NCBI GenBank assembly: GCA_944321715.1
Contig: CALUMJ010000018.1
Coordinates: forward strand, 1-45,426
DNA: 45,426 nt
Reading direction: 5' to 3'
DNA from: an uncultured Muribaculaceae bacterium
GTDB taxonomy: Bacteria; Bacteroidota; Bacteroidia; Bacteroidales; Muribaculaceae
Part shown: piece after piece, positions 1 to 8,056 of the stretch
Layout of the letters: every line of letters starts with the position of its first letter
Position numbering within the stretch: the stretch's first letter is position 1
Notes under the pieces: model-generated
Seen by the model: the letters and a program-made list of their open reading frames with translations, nothing else
Told to the model about the DNA's origin: nothing
Databases searched by the model: none
Made by a program: the position numbers and the translations under genes

Positions 1-43
1 AAAGTCGGGGCTTTGTGGCATTTTTTTACAGATAGGTTATGAT

Positions 44-80
44 AAGAGGGTGTACCTGAATTTTGATACACCCTCTTTTT
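44..80. repeat. Hairpin repeat, copy A (terminator-like)
   Basis: An 11-bp perfect inverted repeat (44-54 with 67-77, AAGAGGGTGTA) encloses a 12-nt loop and is followed on the plus strand by a T run. It would terminate plus-strand transcription entering from the left. Almost the same sequence, including the loop ACCTGAATTTTGA, recurs at 41000-41034. That makes it a dispersed repeat and not just a chance terminator. Confidence 0.6.
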
Positions 81-814
81 TAACCTAATAAAGTTACAGC
101 CTTGACTTTCTCCACATCGGTCACTTCTCGACTATACTCGTCAATACATACGGTGCCGCCCATCGACACATTCGCATTTCTATGCTTCATGCCACTTTCC
201 ACCACGCTGCGAGCCGACAAGTGAAATTCTTTTGCCCCGGTTTCGTTGGCAATCTTGGAGATGTTGTTGTAATTCACTCCACACCCTGGCATAATAATTA
301 TACGCCCAGCTGCTTTTTCAATTAATTGTTTTATCAAAGGTATTCCTTTTTCGGCATTTGCAGCTTGCCCCGAAGTAAGAATACGTGTAATACCGAGGTC
401 GATAATTTGCTCTAATGCCTCAAAAGGATTACGGCACATGTCAAAAGCCCTGTGAAACGTCACATTCATACCACATGCCTCCCTGAGCAACCGTTTCATC
501 ATTCTCACATCAACCTCGCCATCGGCAGTTAAGCAACCAAGCACAATCCCATCAGCTCCAATATAATGCGCCATAGAAATATCGTGGGCCATTATCTCTT
601 CTTCGAGTGGTGAATACAAGAAATCGCCTCCACGAGGACGGACGATAACGTGCAACCTTGTCTTGTCCAATAGTTTCCGTGCAGTCAATATTTCGCCATA
701 CGAGGGGGTTGTACCACCTTCGGGAATACCTGCGCATAGCTCCACCCTACTTGCTCCGCCTTTTTGCGCGTTTATGGCGCTCTCGACCGAGTTTGCGCAT
801 ATTTCTACTATCAT
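80..814 (-). CDS. cutC: CutC family protein
   Basis: This 244-residue protein is a full-length match in style to the CutC family, which folds as a TIM barrel. The N-terminus MIVEICANSVESAINAQ, the GGASRVELCA segment near residue 20 and a glycine-rich IMPGCGVN strand near residue 175 are typical. The family was named for copper homeostasis, but its biochemical role is disputed and no catalytic activity can be read from the sequence. Its ATG overlaps the stop of the upstream fucosidase gene by 4 nt (ATGA), so the two are probably translationally coupled and share the promoter near 2159. Family assignment is secure; the copper role is not. Confidence 0.9.
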   Translation of the reverse strand: MIVEICANSVESAINAQKGGASRVELCAGIPEGGTTPSYGEILTARKLLDKTRLHVIVRPRGGDFLYSPLEEEIMAHDISMAHYIGADGIVLGCLTADGEVDVRMMKRLLREACGMNVTFHRAFDMCRNPFEALEQIIDLGITRILTSGQAANAEKGIPLIKQLIEKAAGRIIIMPGCGVNYNNISKIANETGAKEFHLSARSVVESGMKHRNANVSMGGTVCIDEYSREVTDVEKVKAVTLLG

Positions 815-2136
815 TGTTTTAACGTGAGTTCTATAACATAATCTATTTCATCTGGCACCTTGGCGAATTTCAATAATATTCCACCGTCCTGTTCCTGTTT
901 ATACGACACCTTAGTACCATCAACAAAAACCTTTGCATCTGTCACTTTGGCCTTTAACGGTAGATACAATCCATCATCGTCAAGATTAAGAATATGTATA
1001 AACAGTCTATTTCCTTTACGCGTCGAAACGCCCCAGTCATGCGGTGCTATATCGCCTCCACGAGTACCATAAATCGTTTCGCCATATACAGCCATCCAAT
1101 CGCCTATTTCTTTTAAACGTTTCACGGCTGCTGCAGGAAGTTCTCCATTAGGTTGCGGACCTATGTTTAGAAGTAAATTGGCATTCTTCCCTGCCGTATT
1201 CACCAAGTAGTGAATTAATTCTTTGGTAGATTTATAGTTCTGGTCCTCTATTTTATATCCCCACATGCCATTCATTGTTTGACATGTTTCAAGCGGCAAC
1301 TGACTTATATCTTGTCCCGACAACCCAGCAGTATTTTCACCAGGTTGATCACGTTCAAATATTTGGATGTCTTCACCCGGCAATGGAGTGCTATGATGGT
1401 TGTTACCGATAAGACACGCAGGTTGTAACCGATGGATTAAAGCATATTGTTCATCAATCTGCCAATCGAAATCGGCAGGTTGGTCCCAAAATCCATCAAA
1501 CCATATCGCCCCAATCTGGCCATAATTGGTGAGCAATTCAGTCAATTGATTGTTCATGAATGTATAATAGCTATCCCAATCGCCATGACCTTCGGCACGG
1601 CCCGTTCCTTGGCCCGTTCGACCTTGGGGATAATCATCCCTGCGCCAATCCAAGTGTGAATAATAGAAATGCAGCTTAATTCCTTGTCGATGACATTCCT
1701 CAGCAAGCTCTTTGATGACATCTCTACCAAATGGAGTAGCATCTACAATATTAAAATCGGAATATTGTGTGTCAAACATCGAAAAGCCCTCATGGTGGCG
1801 CGACGTGAAGCATATATACTTTGCTCCAGATGCTTTAATTGCGGCAACCCATTCGGCAGCATCAAAACGTGATGGATAGAAGCCCGATGCCAATTTCTCG
1901 TATTCCTGCCAATCTATATTACGATTAGTCATGTACCACTCACCTTGAGCCAGCATACTGTATAGCCCCCAGTGTAGAAAAATTCCAAATTTACTATCTT
2001 GAAATTCTTGCCGAGCCTCTAAATTCTCTGCCGTCGGAACATAAGTCACGTTATTGTCCTGCGCAAAAATACTGGCTCCACCAATCAGCAAACCTGCCAC
2101 TACGGCCACAAGCCCATAAAATCTGTTGTTATTCAT
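811..2136 (-). CDS. Secreted alpha-L-fucosidase, GH29
   Basis: The 441-residue protein starts with a signal peptide of about 26 residues ending in IFAQ, so it is probably periplasmic or exported. The GH29 catalytic domain follows. FGIFLHWGLYS lies near residue 50, the substrate-contacting RHHEGFSMF near 113, and IWFDGFWD near 211, whose first Asp (about 214) fits the retaining nucleophile. The C-terminus is a short beta domain. GH29 enzymes release terminal L-fucose from host glycans such as mucin. The general acid/base cannot be placed with certainty because it varies within GH29. No SusC/SusD pair adjoins it in this window, so it is not part of a visible polysaccharide utilisation locus. 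It is first in a two-gene unit with cutC. Confidence 0.9.
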   Translation of the reverse strand: MNNNRFYGLVAVVAGLLIGGASIFAQDNNVTYVPTAENLEARQEFQDSKFGIFLHWGLYSMLAQGEWYMTNRNIDWQEYEKLASGFYPSRFDAAEWVAAIKASGAKYICFTSRHHEGFSMFDTQYSDFNIVDATPFGRDVIKELAEECHRQGIKLHFYYSHLDWRRDDYPQGRTGQGTGRAEGHGDWDSYYTFMNNQLTELLTNYGQIGAIWFDGFWDQPADFDWQIDEQYALIHRLQPACLIGNNHHSTPLPGEDIQIFERDQPGENTAGLSGQDISQLPLETCQTMNGMWGYKIEDQNYKSTKELIHYLVNTAGKNANLLLNIGPQPNGELPAAAVKRLKEIGDWMAVYGETIYGTRGGDIAPHDWGVSTRKGNRLFIHILNLDDDGLYLPLKAKVTDAKVFVDGTKVSYKQEQDGGILLKFAKVPDEIDYVIELTLKQ

Positions 2137-2158
2137 ATTGGTATAAATTTGTACTATT

Positions 2159-2166
2159 CAAAGATA
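2159..2166 (-). promoter_or_regulatory. Bacteroidetes -7 box for the fucosidase-cutC unit
   Basis: TATCTTTG on the minus strand matches the TAnnTTTG consensus 23 nt upstream of the fucosidase ATG. No clear -33 TTTG is seen, so confidence is moderate. Confidence 0.5.
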
Positions 2167-2255
2167 ATACAAAAAAGTGAAATCCCAGTTATACCGTGGC
2201 AGATTAGGAACTGTTTCGAATAACTACAATTATTCAGGTCGTTTCCTTTGCAAGG

Positions 2256-2288
2256 CAATTAAGGATATTCAGTAAATGCCCTTAATTG
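2256..2288. other. Intergenic hairpin
   Basis: CAATTAAGG (2256-2264) pairs perfectly with CCTTAATTG (2280-2288) across a 15-nt loop, in the gap between the reductase 3' end and the fucosidase promoter. There is no T run on either side, so it is only a weak candidate terminator for the reductase operon. Its loop shares ATATTCAGTAAAT with the long hairpin at 40906-40995. Confidence 0.35.
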
Positions 2289-2353
2289 TGATACTTCTGC
2301 AAATCCAGTCACACCATGTTACCTGCGTTTTGTTGCTTACATAAGAATCTATA

Positions 2354-3742
2354 TCATAATTTATCTTGTTTCAACTTTTCCACATAGTTATCAATGAACT
2401 TCATTTGTGACGGGATGGCAATTCCTTGGGGACATTTGGAAGCACATTGCCCACAGCCAATACAGTGATTGGCTTGCCTTAGTTTGGGTACACTCCTGTC
2501 ATAACCTATGAGAAAGGCTCTTCGGGCTTTCTCATAATTGTGGTCTAAATGGCATCGAGGTATATTGCCGTGATTGACGCACTTATTATAGTGAAGAAAT
2601 ATCCCAGAGATGTCTATCCCATACGGGCAGGGCATACAATATTTACAGTCGGTACAGGGAATGTTCTGGCTGTCCTTCATTCGCTCCGCAACGTCTTCAA
2701 GGAAATCGCCTTCTTTGCTTGACAGAGGAACGAGCGGCGAGAAAGTACGCAGGTTATCCTGTAGATGTTCTTTGTAAGTCATTCCACTAAGAACGGTCAA
2801 TACATTCGGGAAAGACCCTGCAAAACGGAACGCCCATGCAGCAGCTGTGTCGTCTATACGCTTCTGTTTCATCTGAACCAGCACGTCTTGCGTAACATTG
2901 GCCAATCTACCACCCAACAAAGGCTCCATTACGACTACGGGAATGCCACGCTTCGCTAATTCTCCATACAGGTATTCGGCGTTAGTGTCATCACCCATGG
3001 CCTTTTGCCAGTCGGCATTGTAAGCTGAAGCGTGTCGCCAATCCACATAGTTGAGCTGAATTTGTACAAAGTCCCAATGCACTTGCTCGTGCATCTCAAG
3101 CACACGGTTGAACACTTCAATATCACCATGAAACGACCAACCGAGATGCTGGATTTTTCCTTGTTCGCGTTCCTCCACCAAGAAATCGAGCTTCCCGTTG
3201 TGAATAAAACGCCTGTTGAACAAGTCCATTCCACCGCCTCCTATGCCATGCAGGAGATAATAATCTATATAATCAACTTGCAAATTCAGAAAAGAACGGC
3301 GATACATAGCCGTCAGATTCTCACGAGAAAGGTCAGAAGCCCCTGACATCTTGGTGGCAATGAGGAACTTCCCTCTTGGATGACGCTTCAGGGCTTTTCC
3401 TGTGACGATTTCCGACCAACCTTGTCCGTAAATGGGAGCAGTATCGAAGTAGTTTACGCCATGTTCTATGGCATAGTCTATCAATTCGTTTACAGCCTCT
3501 TGGTCTATCGGGCAACCGTCATTTTGTGGAGATGTGGCAAGTGGCCAACGCATACAACCGTAACCTAACAAGGAAACTTGCTGTCCTGTCTTAGGGTCGG
3601 TACGGTAAGTCATTTCCCCGCTCACGGTTTCTTGTTCGACTTGTCCATGTCCGCAGGCAGACAATCTGGCGGACACACCGATGATGCCCAGCCGTTTTAT
3701 AAAAGAACGGCGCGAAATTCCTTTGTTTTCTACTTGTGCCAT
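2354..3742 (-). CDS. Aldo/keto reductase with C-terminal ferredoxin domain
   Basis: The 462-residue protein has a twin-arginine-like start (SRRSFIKRLG, residues 10-19) running into LSAC, so it may be a Tat-exported lipoprotein. The aldo/keto reductase barrel follows and shows the family tetrad: Asp and Tyr in FDTAPIYGQG, Lys in LIATKM, and His in YYLLHGIG. Near the C-terminus are cysteine clusters CTDCKYCMPCPYG and CIGCGQCASKCP, which fit 4Fe-4S binding. This AKR plus ferredoxin architecture is common in gut anaerobes, but the substrate is unknown. It is the last gene of a run with the AraC regulator (7-nt gap) and the ricin-like protein. Confidence 0.85.
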   Translation of the reverse strand: MAQVENKGISRRSFIKRLGIIGVSARLSACGHGQVEQETVSGEMTYRTDPKTGQQVSLLGYGCMRWPLATSPQNDGCPIDQEAVNELIDYAIEHGVNYFDTAPIYGQGWSEIVTGKALKRHPRGKFLIATKMSGASDLSRENLTAMYRRSFLNLQVDYIDYYLLHGIGGGGMDLFNRRFIHNGKLDFLVEEREQGKIQHLGWSFHGDIEVFNRVLEMHEQVHWDFVQIQLNYVDWRHASAYNADWQKAMGDDTNAEYLYGELAKRGIPVVVMEPLLGGRLANVTQDVLVQMKQKRIDDTAAAWAFRFAGSFPNVLTVLSGMTYKEHLQDNLRTFSPLVPLSSKEGDFLEDVAERMKDSQNIPCTDCKYCMPCPYGIDISGIFLHYNKCVNHGNIPRCHLDHNYEKARRAFLIGYDRSVPKLRQANHCIGCGQCASKCPQGIAIPSQMKFIDNYVEKLKQDKL

Positions 3743-3749
3743 ATATGTG

Positions 3750-4658
3750 TCAGTTCATATTTTTGTATTCCAATGGGGTAACGCCTGTCTTACTCTTGAA
3801 AAGACGGTTGAAATGCTGTGGATATTCAAATCCCAACCGATAAGCAATCTCGCTTACAGACAGTTGTGTAGTCGCCAACAAGGATTTGGCTCGCTCTATT
3901 AAGAAAGCATGAATGTGCTGTTGCGTATTCATACCGGTCAAGCTGCGTAAAAGGTCGCTAAGGTAATGCGAAGACATGTTCAATTCGTTGGCTAAGGCAC
4001 TAACGGAAACAAACTCTTTGCAATGCTTGTCTATATGCCTTTGAAGCAGAACTTGCAGCCGTGTCACAATGTCGGGTCCCACACTGCTTCGTGTCTGGAA
4101 TTGCCTCATGTAGAAGCGTTCTGAATAATTCAGCAGGACATCAAGTTGCGAAACGATAATATCTTGCGTATGTGCATCGATGTTTTGCCTGTACTCGTTT
4201 TCAATGTTTTCCATAATGTTTTCCACCACTTTCCGCTCCATGTCAGATATGTGCAAAGCTTCCCTCACATCGTATGAAAAGAATTTCAGCCTGCCGATTT
4301 TTGTGCCTAACGGATACTTGCGTATGAAGTCGGGATGAAAAGCCAGCATCCATCCCCACCTGTCGGTATTTGCGGTTTTCTCTTTCCAACAATGCACTTG
4401 CCCAGGCGCAAAGAAATTCATGCAGCCTCGCGTAAAGTCATAGCTGCGCCACCCGTAACTGGCATTGCAGGTAGTCTTATCTTTTATCGTAATGGTATAA
4501 AAATTTAATCTTACTGGTTTGCCGATAGGACTGTAGTCTTTTACATCAGATAAGCGGCAGACACTCAATAACGGATGGCATATCGGTGGACAGCCGAACA
4601 AAGCGGCATATTCTTCCACCGTATTAACTGGTATTATGTCTTTATTTTTCAATTTCAT
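3750..4658 (-). CDS. AraC-family transcriptional regulator
   Basis: This 302-residue protein has an AraC-type DNA-binding domain over the last roughly 100 residues. Two helix-turn-helix units are visible: VSVSALANELNMSSHYLSDL, and LSVSEIAYRLGFEYPQHFNR followed by the usual F-K-x-x-x-G-x-T-P-x-x-Y ending. The N-terminal 190 residues resemble a ligand-sensing cupin-like domain (YDFTRGCMNFFAPGQVHCW), as in many AraC regulators. It sits 7 nt upstream of the aldo/keto reductase and 4 nt downstream of the ricin-like gene, so it probably controls that operon. The inducer cannot be inferred. Confidence 0.88.
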   Translation of the reverse strand: MKLKNKDIIPVNTVEEYAALFGCPPICHPLLSVCRLSDVKDYSPIGKPVRLNFYTITIKDKTTCNASYGWRSYDFTRGCMNFFAPGQVHCWKEKTANTDRWGWMLAFHPDFIRKYPLGTKIGRLKFFSYDVREALHISDMERKVVENIMENIENEYRQNIDAHTQDIIVSQLDVLLNYSERFYMRQFQTRSSVGPDIVTRLQVLLQRHIDKHCKEFVSVSALANELNMSSHYLSDLLRSLTGMNTQQHIHAFLIERAKSLLATTQLSVSEIAYRLGFEYPQHFNRLFKSKTGVTPLEYKNMN

Positions 4659-4662
4659 TAGT

Positions 4663-5199
4663 TCAGATAATAGGGTTTTGTCTTATCAGTTTCCACATTT
4701 GGTTCTCTTTATTCTGCATGGGCATGAGAACTATATCTGAATTGTTCTCTCCGGAAGTTGCTGTAATATAGAGTTTTGTTCCTCTTAAGCGTATATGAAA
4801 AGTAGAATCTTCACATGAAATGAACTCCCAATGCTGGTACGGGTTGCCTCCCAATATCTGTTGGTGGAGATTCGCTCCTACTATTGGCTCTGATACTGGT
4901 TGAAAACCTTTCTGTGTATATAGGTTTTTCAGCAGGAACACATTATTTTCTATTCCTATTAATTGCCACGTAATACATTCCCAATTATGATGGTCATAAA
5001 GAACAATTGGAGTGCCATCTTCATTTTGCGCATTATACACTCTTATGTCCTTGCCAACAGCAACATTTTGAATGGCATAGGTATTGGCATAATTTCTTTT
5101 TTTGTTGATGTCTTTATAAACTCTCGGCCCAAACATAATTGTCGGAACAATGATAATGACAGCCATAACCACACAAACAATAAGAAGCATAGTTTTCAT
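4663..5199 (-). CDS. Membrane-anchored ricin-like beta-trefoil protein
   Basis: This 178-residue protein is not one I recognise by name. Residues 3-25 are a strongly hydrophobic segment (LLIVCVVMAVIIIVPTIMFG), which would anchor it in the membrane or serve as a signal. The remaining roughly 140 residues contain three spaced W-x-L/F-like motifs (CITWQLI, YQHWEFI, NQMWKLI). These resemble the QxW repeats of ricin-type lectin folds, suggesting a carbohydrate-binding module. It is the first gene of the AraC/aldo-keto reductase unit, with a 4-nt gap to the AraC gene. The lectin idea is an inference from motif spacing only. Confidence 0.65.
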   Translation of the reverse strand: MKTMLLIVCVVMAVIIIVPTIMFGPRVYKDINKKRNYANTYAIQNVAVGKDIRVYNAQNEDGTPIVLYDHHNWECITWQLIGIENNVFLLKNLYTQKGFQPVSEPIVGANLHQQILGGNPYQHWEFISCEDSTFHIRLRGTKLYITATSGENNSDIVLMPMQNKENQMWKLIRQNPII

Positions 5200-5228
5200 A
5201 CGATTTTTTATTTACTATATTGTAAGTA

Positions 5229-5236
5229 CAAAAGTA
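5229..5236 (-). promoter_or_regulatory. -7 box for the ricin-like/AraC/reductase operon
   Basis: TACTTTTG on the minus strand is a perfect TAnnTTTG match about 30 nt upstream of the ATG at 5199. No convincing -33 element was found. Confidence 0.5.
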
Positions 5237-5475
5237 TTCCAAATCAATCATTTGATGATTAACCGAAAAGGATAATATATTATATAAAATGAAATGTCGT
5301 AGAGTCAATAAGCAAGTGCAATATCTATTATGAATTTAATTGAATAGCTCCTTTGGAACGAGATTGAGTATTTTGTAACAAAATTGCATCATATCTAATC
5401 TTCAAATTTCCATCAAACTCCAATTCTATTTTTACTGAAAATACAGCCACATGATGCACAATAGTGTTAATTATA

Positions 5476-5507
5476 TTTGGCATTATGGGATTTTTTATCC
5501 ACTTTTG
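5476..5507 (+). promoter_or_regulatory. Bacteroidetes-type promoter of the phosphoesterase
   Basis: TTTG (5476-5479), 20 nt of spacer and CACTTTTG (5500-5507) match the -33/-7 Bacteroidetes pattern with one mismatch. They lie 15 nt upstream of the start codon. Confidence 0.5.
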
Positions 5508-5522
5508 CAGAAAATTTAACCA

Positions 5523-6731
5523 ATGAAGAAATATATCAAAATAGCAATTCCGTTGGTTGTTATATTTGCCATTGCATTGCTTGTTAAAAGTCGTTGGAAC
5601 GCTTGGTTTAACAATGTTCCTGAACCGACATTTGCAGCAGCGACAATGCCCGACAGAATTACCCTCACGCCTGGAGAAGATTTCATGACACAACGTACAA
5701 TATCGTGGCGATGCGGCGACACATTGGCTCCGTCCTCAGTTACTGTGGTTAAGGCAAATGGCGACTTCATTAAAACAGAGGCGACAGGAACCATTATCAA
5801 AAGTCGTGGAGGCACTGATGTTTTCTATAAAGCACAAATTGACAATCTCAAGCCTGGCAAACATTATGAGTATTACGTCACCACCAACGGTCGCACATCC
5901 CGACGGTATTCATTCACAATGCCGCAGGCAAATAAATCGACATGGCAATTCTTGTTTTTTGGCGATGTGCAAGACACCATCAACGGACAATCGGGCAAAT
6001 GGTTTGCAAAATTGCAAAAGAAATATCCCAATGTAGATTTCTGGGCCTGCGCCGGTGACCTTATAGAACGGCCAACCGACCCATATTGGAACTATTTATA
6101 CCAGACAGCCGATTCCATATTGGCAACCACACCAATTGTCAATGCCACAGGCAATCACGACTACCTAAAATCATTATATCCGACAATCGACCCACGTTGG
6201 AAACACACATTTGCATATCCACAAAACGGGCCAGAAATTGCGATGGGATTATGCTATTATATAGATTTTCCCGATATGCGATATATAGTGATTGACACGC
6301 AGGGTATTAATGATTGCTTCACATTGGCAGCTCGTTACAATTGGTTGAAAAAATGTCTGTCTGGGGCCGTGGATAAATGGAAAATTGTAATGTATCACCA
6401 TCCAGCATATTCGGTACGCAAAAATCGCAATAATTTACAGATACACAACACTTTTGTTCCTCTGATTGAAAAATATGAAGTACACCTTGTGTTGCAAGGA
6501 CACGAACATGGATATATGACCCATATAGGAACACATAACGACCATCCAGTCTATATTGTATCATATATGTCACCAAAATCATACACTGCACGCCAACCGC
6601 AACCAGGCTTCAAAATTATTCCCGACACACCAATGTATCACATAGTTGACTATAACGACTCACAAATGGTACTGCATTCATATACACTGACGACCGACTC
6701 GTTGATTGACTGTATTAAAATCTGTCGCTAA
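5523..6731 (+). CDS. Purple acid phosphatase-like metallophosphoesterase
   Basis: The 402-residue protein begins with a membrane anchor or signal (residues 5-22). A fibronectin-III-like beta domain follows (about 40-140; KPGKHYEYYVTTNGRTS is typical of purple acid phosphatases). The calcineurin-like domain then shows the metal-binding motif series in order: FFGDVQD, CAGDLIE, TGNHDY, YHHPAYS and GHEHGYM. These provide the Asp, Asn and His ligands of a binuclear metal site. It probably hydrolyses phosphate esters outside the cytoplasm; the substrate is unknown. Its 3' end overlaps the convergent glycerate kinase gene by 17 nt. Confidence 0.88.
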   Translation: MKKYIKIAIPLVVIFAIALLVKSRWNAWFNNVPEPTFAAATMPDRITLTPGEDFMTQRTISWRCGDTLAPSSVTVVKANGDFIKTEATGTIIKSRGGTDVFYKAQIDNLKPGKHYEYYVTTNGRTSRRYSFTMPQANKSTWQFLFFGDVQDTINGQSGKWFAKLQKKYPNVDFWACAGDLIERPTDPYWNYLYQTADSILATTPIVNATGNHDYLKSLYPTIDPRWKHTFAYPQNGPEIAMGLCYYIDFPDMRYIVIDTQGINDCFTLAARYNWLKKCLSGAVDKWKIVMYHHPAYSVRKNRNNLQIHNTFVPLIEKYEVHLVLQGHEHGYMTHIGTHNDHPVYIVSYMSPKSYTARQPQPGFKIIPDTPMYHIVDYNDSQMVLHSYTLTTDSLIDCIKICR

Positions 6732-7863
6732 CCACTTTTATTAATTTGGCCACTTGCCTTGCAGTAAAATACACATTGCGTAAAGTCGTATGTTTCCCCA
6801 TCGCTACATCTATAGCAACGGGAGCTTGCTGAATAGAAACGATTGCCGCAAACTGCCCATCATCAATATTGTCCATATCAACCGCCCCAGCTAAACCAAT
6901 TACAGGTACATGCATTCGAGAGGCATATTCAATCACAGCACCTACAGCTTTACCCATGCTACTCTGTGAATCGATACGACCTTCTCCTGTAATAACATAA
7001 TCGGCATCTGACAGAATAGAAGAGAAATGAGCCATTTCAAGAATAATTTTACTGCCACTTTTCAATGTGGCATTCAATAATGCCAACATACCTCCACCAA
7101 CACCACCAGCAGCACCTGCACCAGGCACCAAAGAAATATCTTTTCCACAATAATGATTCAAGACCGAAGCGAATGATTCAAGGCCGTCGTCAAGATATTG
7201 CACCATGTCAATGTCCGCCCCTTTCTGCGGAGCAAATACATAAGCAGCACCATTTTCCCCGACCAATGGATTTACCACATCACAAGCTACTGTAAAATGG
7301 CTTCGAGCAAGACGTTCATCTACGGCTGTGTCATCTATTTCAACCACATTGGGCAATTCTTTACCAATTGGCCTCACTTCGCACTTATTACTGTCAATAA
7401 ATTTATAGCCAAGGGCCGATAACAACCCCATGCCGCCATCGTTTGTCGCACTTCCTCCAAGACCGATAATGAAATTCTCACATCCGTGGTCGAGCGCATT
7501 TTTGATTAAAATTCCGGTTCCATAAGTTGTCGTTTCTAAAGGATTGCGCAAATTTTGCTCCACAAGCGGCAACCCTGATGCTGCAGCCAATTCTATGGCA
7601 GCAACTTTGCCATCTTCAAGCATGGCATAACTTACTCTGATTGGACGCATAAGAGGGTCAAACGTAGAACATTCTACCCATTTTACATCGCCTTTGCCAA
7701 CCTTCGCAATAGCCGCCACAGTGCCTTCACCACCATCGGCAATAGGAATCACACAAACCTCACTTGTCGGCATTACATCCATAATGGCTTTATTTACAGC
7801 TTCACCGATTTCCTCGGCAGTCGCCGAACCCTTAAAAGAATCAAAGGCTAATACAATTTTCAT
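6715..7863 (-). CDS. Glycerate kinase
   Basis: This 382-residue protein matches the GlxK/GarK glycerate kinase family in length and motifs. MKIVLAFDSFKGSATA is at the N-terminus, IGLGGSATNDGGMG is near residue 135, and VPGAGAAGGVGGGMLAL lies near 245. The enzyme phosphorylates D-glycerate, probably to 2-phosphoglycerate in this class, and feeds it into glycolysis. It is monocistronic and convergent with the phosphoesterase gene, overlapping it by 17 nt, with its own promoter candidate upstream. I leave the symbol blank because glxK and garK cannot be told apart here. Confidence 0.92.
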   Translation of the reverse strand: MKIVLAFDSFKGSATAEEIGEAVNKAIMDVMPTSEVCVIPIADGGEGTVAAIAKVGKGDVKWVECSTFDPLMRPIRVSYAMLEDGKVAAIELAAASGLPLVEQNLRNPLETTTYGTGILIKNALDHGCENFIIGLGGSATNDGGMGLLSALGYKFIDSNKCEVRPIGKELPNVVEIDDTAVDERLARSHFTVACDVVNPLVGENGAAYVFAPQKGADIDMVQYLDDGLESFASVLNHYCGKDISLVPGAGAAGGVGGGMLALLNATLKSGSKIILEMAHFSSILSDADYVITGEGRIDSQSSMGKAVGAVIEYASRMHVPVIGLAGAVDMDNIDDGQFAAIVSIQQAPVAIDVAMGKHTTLRNVYFTARQVAKLIKVVSDRF

Positions 7864-7884
7864 AATTAAATATTTCTATACATA

Positions 7885-7892
7885 CAAAATTA
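7885..7892 (-). promoter_or_regulatory. -7 box of the glycerate kinase gene
   Basis: TAATTTTG on the minus strand matches TAnnTTTG 21 nt upstream of the glycerate kinase ATG. Confidence 0.45.
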
Positions 7893-8056
7893 ATAATTAT
7901 CTCACAGAAAGACATGAGCAATCCTCACTGAAACATAAATTTGCATAAATATTTAATATTCCAGTCCGTGACAACATAATTAATTCAAAAAAGGGTATTA
8001 TTTTTACGTCACGTGTGGATTGGTTGCATATTTTTTAATATATTCGTACCCAAAAT

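Larger units (their letters stand above)
5200..5522. other. Divergent intergenic region
   Basis: This 323-bp A+T-rich gap separates divergent genes. It holds the two promoter candidates listed separately (5229-5236 leftward, 5476-5507 rightward). Nothing else recognisable was seen between about 5240 and 5475. Confidence 0.5.

Noticed and set aside
5328-5693. 121-codon minus-strand frame at the phosphoesterase start
   Set aside because: It covers the phosphoesterase promoter and coding start in antisense and has no protein-like motifs.
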